Position numbers and translations under genes: made by a program. Positions 23,279-34,522 of a stretch of DNA of 64,000 bases are shown here, one piece after another. The stretch comes from Hydnum rufescens UP504. Lineage: Eukaryota; Basidiomycota; Agaricomycetes; Cantharellales; Hydnaceae. The notes beneath the pieces were generated by a model. The model was given only the letters and a program-made list of their open reading frames with translations. It was not told the origin of the DNA and ran no database searches. The stretch spans positions 71,557-135,556 of the forward strand of contig MU129082.1 in NCBI GenBank assembly GCA_014904985.1, read 5' to 3'. Every line of letters starts with the position of its first letter. The stretch's first letter is position 1.

Positions 23279-23536
23279 ATGACTCCGGCGCAGCCTGCGA
23301 TGCAGCAGCTTCTACGGTGAATCAATGATCAGCTTAATAATCAATTCGACGCCATCAATGATCGACTCGATGCGATTGATGGTCGACTCGACACGATCGA
23401 TGGTCGACTCGACGTGATTGATAGTCGACTTGACGGAATTGATGGTCGACTTGGTGGAATTGATGGTCGACTTGATGCTAACGGCCGATCGTTCATCCTT
23501 GGTCCCTATGTGATCTGCCAATATGCTCTGATCTGA
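23279..23536 (+). pseudogene. coiled-coil heptad-repeat fragment
   Basis: The plus frame runs from MTPAQPAMQQLLR, through one TGA, into NDQLNNQFDAINDRLDAIDG and further copies of the heptad RLDxIDG, up to GRSFILGPYVICQYALI. The DNA is a run of imperfect 21-bp units (GATGGTCGACTCGACACGAT-like). Such RLDxID coiled coils occur in many fungal hypothetical proteins. The minus-strand ORF over the same bases (KSTINS repeats) is a shadow. Confidence 0.5.
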
Positions 23537-23799
23537 CAAGGCGAGGCGCTCGCCGCCATTCCTTCCTTATACGTCGCAGGAATCCAAAACGTACATATGT
23601 TCAACCATGCTCAAGCCTTCAACGAAAACCCGTGGAGCAAGAGCTGATGGTTAACTTAGGCAACGAACGTATTGGCATGCATCTTCGTTCTTGTTGTGAT
23701 ACCGGCAACACTATTAAAGGTTTGTTCTCCTTTCCTCTGCTCCCAACCATGGCCGATACCTTCTATTTTCTTCCCAGAATATAATCCACATCCCAACCA

Positions 23800-24141
23800 A
23801 GCGCCAGGACGGTTTCAACGCACGATTCCATCCCTACCGATGGTCACGTCTTACGCATGCTCTACCACAGCTCGCCCGAGAGTCAGCGCGCTCAGCGCAA
23901 ATTCCGTGATTACATCCAACCGTGGGCCTATGTTTGCTTCAGGGCATTCGTGCTGCGTGGCCTTGCGTTGCAGCTCCACCCTGTAAATGAAGCGTACTTC
24001 CGTGCATACCTCAAGCCAGTGTACGAACTACAAATAGCTGCTCCCAAGCAGCAACGCAACAGGTGCCAGGATGAGGAGAAAGACTGTGTGGATGTGGAGC
24101 AACCATTAACCTCCCAATTGATTCATTCTGTTCGTCCATAA
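23800..24141 (+). CDS. hypothetical protein exon
   Basis: A frame open for about 110 codons contains HVLRMLYHSSPESQRAQRKF, WAYVCFRAFVLRGLALQLHP and AYFRAYLKPVYELQ, ending at a TAA at 24139. It looks like a soluble helical protein. There is no recognised family. It ends about 100 bp upstream of the NTPase gene start on the same strand, but fungal genes are rarely co-transcribed, so no link is implied. Confidence 0.4.
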   Translation, partial: SARTVSTHDSIPTDGHVLRMLYHSSPESQRAQRKFRDYIQPWAYVCFRAFVLRGLALQLHPVNEAYFRAYLKPVYELQIAAPKQQRNRCQDEEKDCVDVEQPLTSQLIHSVRP

Positions 24142-24247
24142 ATCACATGATCTCAGACATGAGAGTCGCTTGTTGCCGCTACCCGATAGTTAATCTAATA
24201 GGTGGAGCCCTATCCAACAGTTTGCCCTGTGAAAGGATACTTGAACT

Positions 24248-27200
24248 ATGTCAGATCCTGGAAAACGCCCCTTGGAAGATATTTCCTCTAGTACGAGCCC
24301 TCCCAAGCGACAAACTCGCTCCGCTACTCGCGTACCTGTCCTTAAACCTGCCTCACCCGTTTCGTCCGGTGCTGCCGTGGATAATGGCCCCAAGGAATTT
24401 GATGAACTTATCCGGGAAGCCTTGGACTACGTCCCAGATGATCTTCCAAAGAGAGCAGCTCCGAGTCTTCTCACCGTCATAGTGGCGCACGCACAAGACC
24501 GTCTGGATCAGAAATACCGAGATATCGTTGAAGCTCGAAAGCTGATTGAGGAGGAGTCAGGGTTACTCGATCTCTTAAGGTCAGCATGGGAAGCGAGAGA
24601 ATTCACATCCATCCTTGATCTTCGCAAGTGGCTCTCGCCGTGATCTGTAATTCCTCCAACATCTCACACTCTCATGTGTTTCCCAGAGTTTTTGCAAGCG
24701 CACCAGCCATCGCCGCTATCCTTTCGGCGTCGGCCTATACTCTTAAACAATCATATTCATAGTGAGCGACCGTTATCATTTGTAGTGCATCGTGTTTCTG
24801 ATTTGTCCCCGTGCAGAGCGAGGTGATTTCAGTGTCTGTGCTGTTCTTCTCTTTGCTTATCACCTTAATCAGCTGTCTCACAGGCTTGGAACGAACAATA
24901 CTTGGGGAATTATCATCATCTTCTGCTTAGCAACATCAACCGTATGAAGCGTGACCAGCCATATTCGAATTCAGTAGCTATTCTTCAAAGTTCTGGAATG
25001 GGGAAGTCGCGCATGGTCCACGAACAATCGAATTTGGTTTTCACACTTCCCTTCAATCTGCGTCCTGACTCCGAAACCAAAGGTTACTCTTTACTCCGAC
25101 ATCTCCATCATATGCTTACATGCCACGGCCAGATATCGCGTACCCTCCTCCTGATACTGAAATACGAAACTATCTTGACTGGCCCGGTCCAAACCTTGAA
25201 GCATTCCAGACTCGCTACTTTCGTCTTCTGGGACATCTTTTCCAAGCTGTTTCAGATGAATTGGCCAGCCATTACAAGACCAAACAATCCAACTACGGAG
25301 CACTAGCGAGGAGCTGGCGGAAACACATGGAAGCAGGTCAGGGTCAGAATCGTGCTAGAATATACCAAGGGGCGGTGACAGCGTGCACTAGAGATGGTTT
25401 CGTACGCCTTCCATTCATGATTCTCGTGCTTTATTTAGTACGCTCTCCAGAAAAATTTTCAAGTCGGCAGCTTCCGACCTCCTCAAGGCAGTAGTTCCAA
25501 GAACTCCCCCAAGGGCGCATCAGAAGTAGCGAAGATACTTGAACAGTTGTTGGGCCGCATCGACGACTGCTGCGAGTCCTCACAAGATACCCAGAAAGAC
25601 CACGTCAAGTTGATGCTGTACTTCGATGAGGCTCATATCCTTGCACAAAGGAAAGTCCCGGGGGATCTTGATGGGAAAGATATGTATGATGTGCTATGCT
25701 CGTGCTTCAGCTTGCTCCCGTCTTCCTCTGTGTTTGTCATCTATCTTTCGACACAGTCTGATATTAGCGACCTCGCTCCTCGAAGATCATTATCCAGATC
25801 TGCACGAGCACGAGAGAATCCAGAGGCGCTGCAGGCCCCTATTACGGAGACGCCCTTCGATTGTTCTCCTCGGTTCCCGGTTAACCCTGGAGAACTCAAA
25901 CTGGAGGACGTGTATACAGTGGATTTCATGGCCCAGTTCGGTCGTCCACTGTGAGTTTGTGTTGCATCCTGTTACAGCTCTTCCTCACCCTACTGGATGC
26001 CGCAGGTTCTGGACACTTCTGGTTGGCGCTGGGGATCAGAGGGACCAAGTTCGCTCAACAATCGTGGATCTGGCTCGTTCCAAATTGATATTGAACTCGA
26101 ATATTTCACAAAATTATGACACCGTCGCTCCAGCTGCCAAGACTGCCGTGCTAGATGTTCTGCTAAACCTCGACTTTGAGCCACGACGTCAGGTAGCACT
26201 CGATCGAGAGACTCAGCTGGTAGCTGGTCACATGCGCGTTGTCTTTTCGGTTCCGAAGGAATGTGAATATATTCGCTCTGGTTATCCGTCTGAACCTCTC
26301 TTGGCAGAGGCTGCTTCCCGCCAGATGGATGAATTTCAGCAACGTGCTTCGAATCCCAGTATCAACGCAATGGCGCAGATTCTCCAGTCTGAATTTAACA
26401 GTGGCATCCTGGACCAAGGACAGCGTGGCGAGGTTGTCTTTCGTCTGCTTCTATCTGAAGCTTATAGACGCGCAGTCCGAGAAGACCATCCGGATGAATC
26501 CTCCCGCAACTTCAGCAAAGGCTGCAAATTGACTACCTTTATCGGGGAGCTTTTTTCAGCGAGCTTCGGAGATCAAATCTTAACTAGTCTTCCTGACAAT
26601 GTCAAAAGCTCGACGACTTTCGAGGCCGCTTTCAAAGATGCTGTTGTTCGTTTCACGCACTTTGGGAAGATGGCAGACGACTCCAGAACCACCACAAGTG
26701 CTTTATTCGCTGCTTTCGTCCGGTGTATGGCAATCATCTGTTGGTCTTCCCAGGAAACCATTGATTTATTGATTCCCGTGCTTCTCGAGCCAAGGGAGGT
26801 GCTGAAGGAATCTGTTATGACTGGCATCCTGATTCAGGTTAAGAGGCATAAAAGAAAAGGACGATACCACATAGACCAGCAGGCGCTGAAATTCTTCCCC
26901 TCAAACCACAAGTCAGATTCCCGTCCGTATATTACACTGGTCGCCGAATTGGGCATACAACTCCCGATCGCTCCAGAAGCGACTACGAAGGCGAAAGTAA
27001 AAGGGAAGGCCCGTGTGACGGCTTCGAATCCGCCGCAGAAGAAAGCCAAGGCTAAGAAGACATCAAGCTTTCTCCCTTCCCCGGGGAGGCTTTTCATATC
27101 ACCAAAACCTGAATTGATCGCGCATCCGAAAGATGTGCACCCTCGGTACAGCATTGTCGCCTACGGATGCTCCAATACGGTATATAACGTCATCAGTGCC

Positions 27201-27419
27201 TTGGACAAGCCCGTCTTTAATTTCCTCTTGGCGAATCGCGATATTCTTGCTGAACATCCCCGACCGGATGAGGAATCGTTGCGAGCGGTGCGAAGGATGA
27301 AACCTTTTTGGAGTGCTGGTTCGGAATGCTATGCGTGGGTAAACGAACCTCCCCTTCGGAACTACGAGCACTTGGATGATGATGATGAGGGGTTGTTTAT
27401 TGGGCAGTATGATGAATAG
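24248..27419 (+). CDS. P-loop NTPase with REase-like C-terminal motif (crinkler/RHS-type core)
   Basis: Seven-exon model: 24248-24639, 24687-24761, a proposed 10-nt microexon 24833-24842, 24884-25082, 25133-25374, 25439-25950 and 26006-27419, about 947 aa. All phases match; without the microexon the second and fourth exons are out of frame. Walker A is SSGMGKSR (about 195-202), followed by FTLPFNLR. Walker B is LMLYFDEAH (about 364-372). HMRVVFSVP and SEPLLAEAA follow at about 552-580, and GQRGEVVFRLLLSEAY near 615-630. The C-terminal part has QETIDLLIP (about 727-735) and ILIQVKRHK (about 751-759), the spacing of a D...QxK restriction-endonuclease core, then a Lys-rich basic tail (KVKGKAR, KKAKAKK) and an acidic end. 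No crinkler-type ubiquitin-like header is present. Probable role: nucleotide-driven nucleic-acid-targeting effector; target unknown. The region 24762-24883 is the weak point. Confidence 0.8.
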
Positions 27420-27959
27420 AGTACTTCAAAGTGAGATAACGAAATTCGATGTTCCATTTGTTCACCTCTAACCACTGCGCTCCAGTTTCTTCAGAGAAAT
27501 TATCTGAGACATCCCATTACAACACTAGAGGTAAAAAGTAACTACAATGTATACACTTGTCCATCCCTGTTGCTGGCAAAATCATTACCACCCATGCTTG
27601 TACACCTCGTCGCCGTTCGACGTTCATGTACCCTGATTGCAATTGTTGGCGGGGCCATATCTGTGGTCGACGATGGACGAGGGTCCCATGTGCGTGTCTC
27701 AGTGCAGGCCCACGGTGCATCCGCCGCCAAACTGGAGAGATCGGAAGATATAATCCATAAGAGATGTAAACACACAATTTGGTTGACATTAACGTGAATC
27801 TTGAGGCACTTGATGTCAGTGTAGAGTCTCTTATGATGTCGACACCAGGCAGCAAGTATTGGAACAAACGGATGCGCATTTGCTTCGCCGTCTGAGGAGC
27901 GCGGGAAAAATAACCCGTGCCTTTTCGTCAAGACAAGGATCCCCGGACCACCGGACCGA
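27420..27959. other. 3' flank of NTPase gene and ALDH tail remnants
   Basis: No independent gene. Minus-strand bits here, such as SSDGEANAHPF at about 27870-27905, may be the decayed C-terminal part of the aldehyde dehydrogenase copy. Confidence 0.4.
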
Positions 27960-29740
27960 ATGTTTCCTCCATGATGACTTCCATGGCTGGAGGATAATAC
28001 GATCACCACAATTTAACACCATAAACAATGCTAAGACTCACTGTGGTCTACGTCAATCAGAACCTGTGGCGCTACGTACGTGGTACCCCTGCATGTGGGC
28101 AACAAATTGAGGTGTGTGCCATAAAAATTATGACTCACTACTCACGTCTTTGCTGAAGGGAAAAGTTCCTCAGGCACCAATGCTTTGGCACCTGCCTTGA
28201 CTTTATGCAATGAGGCCATGAACAACGCGGACAGCCGTGATTAAACTGGCTGCAGGCCTACTAGCATTGGATACCTGCTCCCGTATCTTCGCAGCGCTTG
28301 CGAGACTGATAACCGGTCCGAGATTCGTTTTCACATCTGTAGGGTCTCCTAATCGGTATTTCTATATGGGGTTTAGTTCATTAATCACTGCCAGGCCACG
28401 AAGACTTGCCTTCACTATCTCCACGAATTCCTGTACAAACCGATCGTACACAGATTCATGGACATAAATTCGCTGAATTACTTAAACTTAGGCATCACTC
28501 CACACAGGCCAAGAAATGTAACGGAATCCGCACTTCGACTGCACAGCAACTTTGACCAGAGTTAAAATACACCCCTGTGCCGTCGAGTGTAAGCTGGAAA
28601 GGGGCATGAAATAGGGAGAGAAAACGTACCATCTACGAGAGTAAACGATACATTCGTACCAGCTCGTACATAGGCAGGATCTTTTCCCCCCAACTGTGCA
28701 ATTCGACGTAGGGTAAGTCATTGTTATTCATAGACCAAGCCAAAGCACTGTTCAACAAGCCTACCTCCAAAGCGACACCAGGGAAGCCATTGCCTTGGAC
28801 GAAAGCCTTGGCAACATTCATTCCATTGTTGACACTGCCGGTGAAGCTTATGAAGTCGACGCGCGGATGCTTGATAATTGTGTCTACCGATTCGAAGGAC
28901 AGATGTACAACTTGAAGAACATTGGCAGGCAGAAGAGCAGCGGCGAAAGCCTGCTGGAGACGCTCTGCGGTCAGCTTAGATTAGATGATGTCAGAATACC
29001 ACAATGCAGTTTCCGGGAAGATCTCCTCTACATACAGGCGTCTGGGGAGATGGTTTAAGAATAACTGCGTTGCCCGCGATTATCGCAGGGAGCACGGAGT
29101 TTATCATTGTAAGGTAGGGATAACTGAAAAACAGCGGGTAAAAAGCGAAATTCCGGTAAATATCATGATGCATCGCGACGTACTTCCAAGGAGCAATCAC
29201 AAACACCACTCTAAGAGGATCCCGTCGAATGAACCGTCGAAATCCGGGCTTATCGGTATCTACGAGGGACACATCTGCCAAAGCTCCGGCTGCAATGGAA
29301 AGTATATAATTTGCTCTCTCCACGGTGCCTCTGATCTCACCGGCCCTCTGTGAGATTGGACTAAAAGACGACCCATGAGTCTAAGTGCTTATTGAGGAAT
29401 AACGCAGTGCGAACCGGCCCATTTAGAGTATGAGTTCCTTTGGAATAATATCCGATAGCTTTTGGAATTCTTCCTATCCACCTGGTTGAATATCGCACGC
29501 GCCAACGAGCGTAAATACCCAACTCACAACAAATCGGTGGCCAATTGCGATTCTTTGCTCGATTTGGACTTCCCTCCATGAACGCTGGGAATTATATGCT
29601 TTCTCAACTATCCCTTCAAGATCTGTCTCAAGTTTTCGAGTTACATAGGGACTCTGATCGTGTGGGGCAATCGTTGTTTGGGATGGATGCCGGATTAGGG
29701 TTTGCTTCCGGCGTCTCAGACCCAAAGATTTGGCTGCCGA
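27960..29740 (-). pseudogene. aldehyde dehydrogenase (ALDH), multi-exon, disabled
   Basis: Read right to left, exons match the aldehyde dehydrogenase fold in order. They are PHDQSPYVTRKLETDLEGIV; EEFQKLSDIIPKELIL followed by an in-frame TAA at 29423-29425; GEIRGTVERANYILSIAAGA; FRRFIRRDPLRVVFVIAPW; an intron from GTACGT to TTTTTCAG; YPYLTMINSVLPAIIAGNAV; ERLQQAFAAALLPANVLQVV; DFISFTGS; GVALELGGKDPAYVRAG with the general-base Glu in ELGGK; FNSGQSCCAVE with the catalytic Cys; RIYVHESVYDRFVQEFVEIV; and RLGDPTDVKTNLGPVISLAS. One intron after VEIVK uses a GC donor (GCAAGT...ATAG). KALVPEELFPSAK, TTYVAPQVLIDVDH and VIMEETFGPVV follow, then the frame ends and the C-terminus is lost. The nonsense codon and lost tail argue for a pseudogene. 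The family oxidises aldehydes with NAD(P)+. Confidence 0.85.
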
Positions 29741-31196
29741 CGCTCTTGTCCTGGGCCTACGAGGTCAAATAGAGCACTTTGGAAAGCCCTACGAGGTTCT
29801 TCAAAGAAGATCTGTCTGATTTTTCCGCTCCTTTCTGAGGGACTGCTCTTTCAGCAGTCTTCTGCGGCGGTACCGGATGGAATGGCCCATCTAATGTTCC
29901 CCATTGCTTTCGTTTCCAATCCCAAAACGTAGAGCGAGGCACTTACTCAAATATTTTCGTTGATCTTGGGACCTATAAGCGTGCAGTGGTGTTCTCGAGA
30001 TGGAGTTTTCACAAGCTCGTGTCGTTGTGGATTCGTAACCCAAAGTATCCGACCTAGGCATGATTAGATCGGTCTGAGCGTTGTTATCAACGCACTCCTT
30101 GATTGAGAAAGACTCAGAAAGTAAACGGTACGCTGTCTGATTTCTCGAAAAGCCTGCTTTGGTTTCAGATAGACGGTGCACCTCAGTTGCAGTGAATTCC
30201 TCCACGCAGTTTAGTATGTACCGGACACCTCACGCCATTTCGGAGGGGAATTGCATGTGTCCGTATACGTATTTTGAGTGGGGCAAGACATGCGCCAGCT
30301 TGGGATATCTCTGGTCAATTGATTTTAGTCTTGTTGCCGGTATATATCCACCTGCAAATAGAATAATACCCATGTGCCCACGATATCGATATCCCTTGAG
30401 TCCCTCGCTTCTTCCAGATAAAAATCACCTCCCTTCGCCTGCATGAATACTGACGACCTAGTTATTGCCACGTTTGACCTACTGTAGTACTACTACTACT
30501 ACTAGTACTATCTTTAGCGAGGTTGCACGTGAGGCTGCAATTCTCACCCATGAAAGTAGATCAGGGAAGATTTGCGCATACAGTAGAACTAGGAGGATAC
30601 CTTGCGCAGGAACTGGGGGAAACAGAGGCGTCGCTTGCATATGCCCGTGTCGGGTTTTCTCATCTCGTTCCTTGCAGTTGGATGGGGGTGGGGATATAAA
30701 TAATAAATTGTTTCGCGAACAGCTACAGTATTGGGTGGCGACGAGCGCCAATCCCCGACTCTCATGTGTCCGAGATCATGTGATTTATGGACGAATGCTA
30801 CCGGTTGTCTGGCAAGATAATTTGACCCATATTTAAGGACTATACTGTTTGCATATCTCTGGACTGTCCAGAATGAATCAATTGGGAATTACAGGCTAAT
30901 GGTCGGCCCATCTCTGCAGAGGTTCCGGCTCTGGAGCGATGACCTTTGCATGGGTCCTACCTATTCCGGCTACGTTCATGAACGAATACTGATATAGGTG
31001 TGTTACGAAGTTCATCATCTCGACGTAGCAATGTATTACATCTGATCTTGTCACATTCCCTCGGTTCCGAAAAGACTCTGCATTTGGAAGTCCTAGGCTC
31101 CTATACCAATAATGCGACTTTGAACTGGTTTGATAGAGCCAAGCTCAATGCTTAAAGTGGAATCCCAGTTGTCGATCAGCGAAGGCCAGGTCCGCT
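29741..31196. other. no supported gene
   Basis: Short ORFs without motifs. A CTA/ACT microsatellite lies at 30480-30510. Nothing else recognised. Confidence 0.5.
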
Positions 31197-31479
31197 TTGC
31201 CCTCGATCGTGCTTTCCCCTGCCATGATGACAGCGCCATTGCCGTTAAACAACCTTATTGGGGCTTCGGGTGTATGTGTAGGACGCGTTCTTCCACCTAA
31301 CATTGCCGTATGTCATGTCTGTCCCTCGCATCCAGATCGAACGACTGAGATCCACTTAGGCTACTGTGCGTTCCCCAGCGAGAACGATATCGGTGCGCTC
31401 ATGCTTCGGAATACAACCAATAACAGAGCATACAGTGTTTATGCCGATGAGGTTATGGCGCGTTTTGAAGCAAAAATGA

Positions 31480-31800
31480 GACAAAAGAGTGCAGTGGAGC
31501 AGGCCCAGAGCCCCTTCGGTCTTCAGAATGTGTTTAATAACTTTGATGAGGCCTTTGAACGTCGTAGTCTTGTCTTGCAGGCGAATCTTGACGAACTCAA
31601 AAGGCACGCACTGTGATGTGAATCAAATCGGTCCATCCGTCTCGGATCCATGGGACCGAATACGAACCACAAAGCTCTCGGTTGTGCCAGCGGAGCATCC
31701 ACTGAGAGTGGACAGACCGAGCATCATCGAGGTTTGCCCCGAATATTTCTTGTAGGTTTTCCCAGGATACAAGCACTGTTAGAGGCGAGATCCAGCAGGC
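31480..31800 (-). pseudogene. mitochondrial carrier fragment, 2-oxodicarboxylate-carrier-like
   Basis: Two minus-strand exons fit the middle of a mitochondrial solute carrier. The first (31668-31800) has KTYKKYSGQTSMMLGLSTLS then GCSAGTTESFVV. A 57-bp intron (31611-31667, GTTCGT...CACAG) leads to VPFEFVKIRLQDKTTTFKG with the carrier signature PxExxK, and then HILKTEGALGL. Both resemble the fungal Odc-type 2-oxodicarboxylate carriers of the inner membrane. Flanking transmembrane segments and the other two carrier repeats are absent. The frame after GALGL runs into unrelated sequence. The plus-strand ORF across the same bases is a shadow. Confidence 0.75.
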
Positions 31801-34522
31801 GACCCAAAGGACCCTGTCGGATGCAAACCCCGGACCAAATCCGGGAAATCGACTATAGGCTCCACCTATTACTCACAGTACGTAATATCAAAATAGGTGG
31901 CATACGGTGATGACCTATGGTACCCAATTAGCCCGCTTATTTCCTGTTCTCCGATGATCCATCTGCTCCCCTATAAACTTAGAATTGTTCACCTTGTCCA
32001 TTAGCCGGCATGCAGAGCCAGCCTGAGAAGCCCTGAAGCCTCATTTGTCATAAACTCCAAAAACCCTGTTAGACATCGGCATTACTGCCCACTGCACTTC
32101 TCTGGTGTTGAGCACATTCACTGGCACTGTCGTCCACATTCTTGACCATTTTTGCAACATTCTCCCTCAGTTTTTATTGCACACCTTTTCTTCTTTCACT
32201 CAAATAATGTAAAGGGTTTATTAGGATCAAGGTTCTACATTGAAGTATCATCATCATCATCATCTATGAACTCTTGACTCTTCTTGGGGCACTTTGAGGT
32301 TCTGGCAGAGCCCTTGTGCTTATGCTTAGAACCCTGAGATGAGGACCTAATAGTAGCAAGTGGTCAGTTCACTGAAGAGAAGCCAGTAAATTCTTCAAAC
32401 CTACTCAGCATTGTCCTCACCCTGGGGAGCATTGTTGTCCTTGAGGATAATGTCAGTTGTGGCATCATCATTATTGTCACCCTTTGCCTAGAGTGCCACA
32501 TACTGTGCTTTTCATTCCTTGAGTTGCCCTGGCATTAACGTGACCCATTTGATACTCTTTTCCTTCCATAGCTGAAGCATATCTTTCAAGTCTGCTTTTC
32601 AAGAATTGTGAAGTGGCTTGATGCATCCACCAGGGTAGTTCATCATATCTATCTCCACCCCATAATCTATAACAAGCTGAAGGTATGGGTGGGGTTTCCA
32701 TGCCATAATTGCATTTGGCTGGCCTGTTATCTCTCCTGTAATGAATGAGTTTATCATATCCTCAGTCAATTATGGGAAAGACTTTGAGATTTGAGACATA
32801 CACAGGGTGTCACAATGACAGTTTTGTATGAGGGTATGAAGCATCTCAACATCCTCATGGTGTGCATTGGCGACACCTTACCCAAACCAATATTAAATCA
32901 GCATGAGAATAGGATTAGATCACAGAGATCAAAGACATACCATTAACCATTGCTATGGTGCATGCCTCTTGCATACATGTGTGATTGGACAGGTCTTGGT
33001 CAGCCAAAACACTCCAATAGAACTGGGCTTTTGAGGATGCCCATCTGTATGGCATATATGTGTCCTCCATTCTACCTTTGGTCACCACAAGCAAGACTTC
33101 TGCACTGCACTTCTCATTGAGCTCTGTTGCCTAAAACACACCATACCATAATGCAAGCATAAGTGGCCACAGACATGAGGGAGGGCCAGCATAGGCAGAT
33201 AATGATGCACAATGAGTTGTGGACACATGGTTTCGGACACAAACATGTACATCATGTAAGCATTTTGGTATCCAGCACAAAAAAAAAGAACCACTTACAA
33301 TACTGGTTAATTTATCCACACCATGCTGGATCTCCCTACAATTTGCAGCAGGCACATTGGGGGTGTGCTTCTTAATTTTAATACCCAATCACTTCACTGC
33401 AAGACCTTGGTGGAGCATTTTGGCATATTCTTCTTCTTCAGGTGTCTCTTGATTCACAATGTCTTCAAATGATGTCTTGCCACTCTTAATTGACCTTAAG
33501 AGTTCTATATATTTGGCCTTGTAAGGATTTCCAGGAAAGTGAGGGCCTAAGGGAAGGCAAATTGAGTGCATCAAGGTGAAAGAAAAAAGGAGTGCTTACT
33601 GTCCAAGAGTGGGATGAGCACCTCTGCATGAGATATTGTAATGGAGCTCATTCTTTTGCATCCTTTCCTAGTCCATGAAAGAGGAGGGAATGAATAGTTG
33701 CAATGCTACAGTACTTCCCATTGGATTTGAAATTATTATGGATAGCATCAACACCAGAGGCAATGACCTGCTTGAGGTCTTCAATAGCCTTGTTAAATTC
33801 TTCCCAGTCAGCCCTTGAGAGAGCTGCTGCTTGAGCCTTTGCCCCCTTGAAGGCATTGGCCTGAGAGGAGGGGAGCAAGGTGTCAGTCATTTTTTGAGAA
33901 AAATGGGGGATGATGGAATGACAGGGCATAAACCAAATAATTACAAATAAATCAACCAAACCATCACAGTGGTACCCTCACTGGGCACCCATATACCACA
34001 TATACCATATTTTTACCATAGGTGCCCATCGTAATTTATTAGATATAAATAGGGGAGTTTTGAGGAGTTAGTGTAGAGATGTGATTGATGCATACTACTA
34101 ACAGTATATCACTCCTTGAGGCCTGTGGTAAGCCCAATGATAAAGGAAATGATATCAGGGGACAAATTTAGTGTGCCCAGCATAGCCCTTTTCTTTGGTT
34201 CAGATAAGAGGGGATCCTTCATGATGAGAATGATCATATCCATCCATCCACTTGGGATAATGCCCAGACCATGCTGTGATGATGATGAAGTGTGACAAGA
34301 AAGCATTGTCATTGAGGATAGAGTAGGTGAAGGTGACTGAATGTCATCCTCAGTAATATTTTCAACCTGCTCCCACATTCCATCTGTTGAAGATGAAGTT
34401 CCAGAGACTGAACATGGCACCCCTGTTGCAGTAGCCTGGCCACCCATGTTCAAAATGGTGGATGGCATAGATGGTTGTGATGACATAGAGAGAGGGTTTG
34501 ATGGAGAGAGAGGGTTTGACAG

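Noticed and set aside
23312..23539. Minus-strand KSTINS repeat protein
   Set aside because: Antisense of the RLDxIDG coiled-coil repeat, which has the more protein-like composition.
24248..24400. Crinkler-type N-terminal header on the NTPase
   Set aside because: The first exon is Ser/Thr/Pro- and charge-rich with no ubiquitin-like pattern or LxLFLAK-type motif.
27542..28009. Minus-strand 155-aa ORF as a separate gene
   Set aside because: It lies over the decayed end of the aldehyde dehydrogenase copy and has no independent motif.
31197..31616. Plus-strand 139-aa protein
   Set aside because: It overlaps the minus-strand carrier exon, whose motifs and intron are convincing; the plus frame has no recognisable domain.
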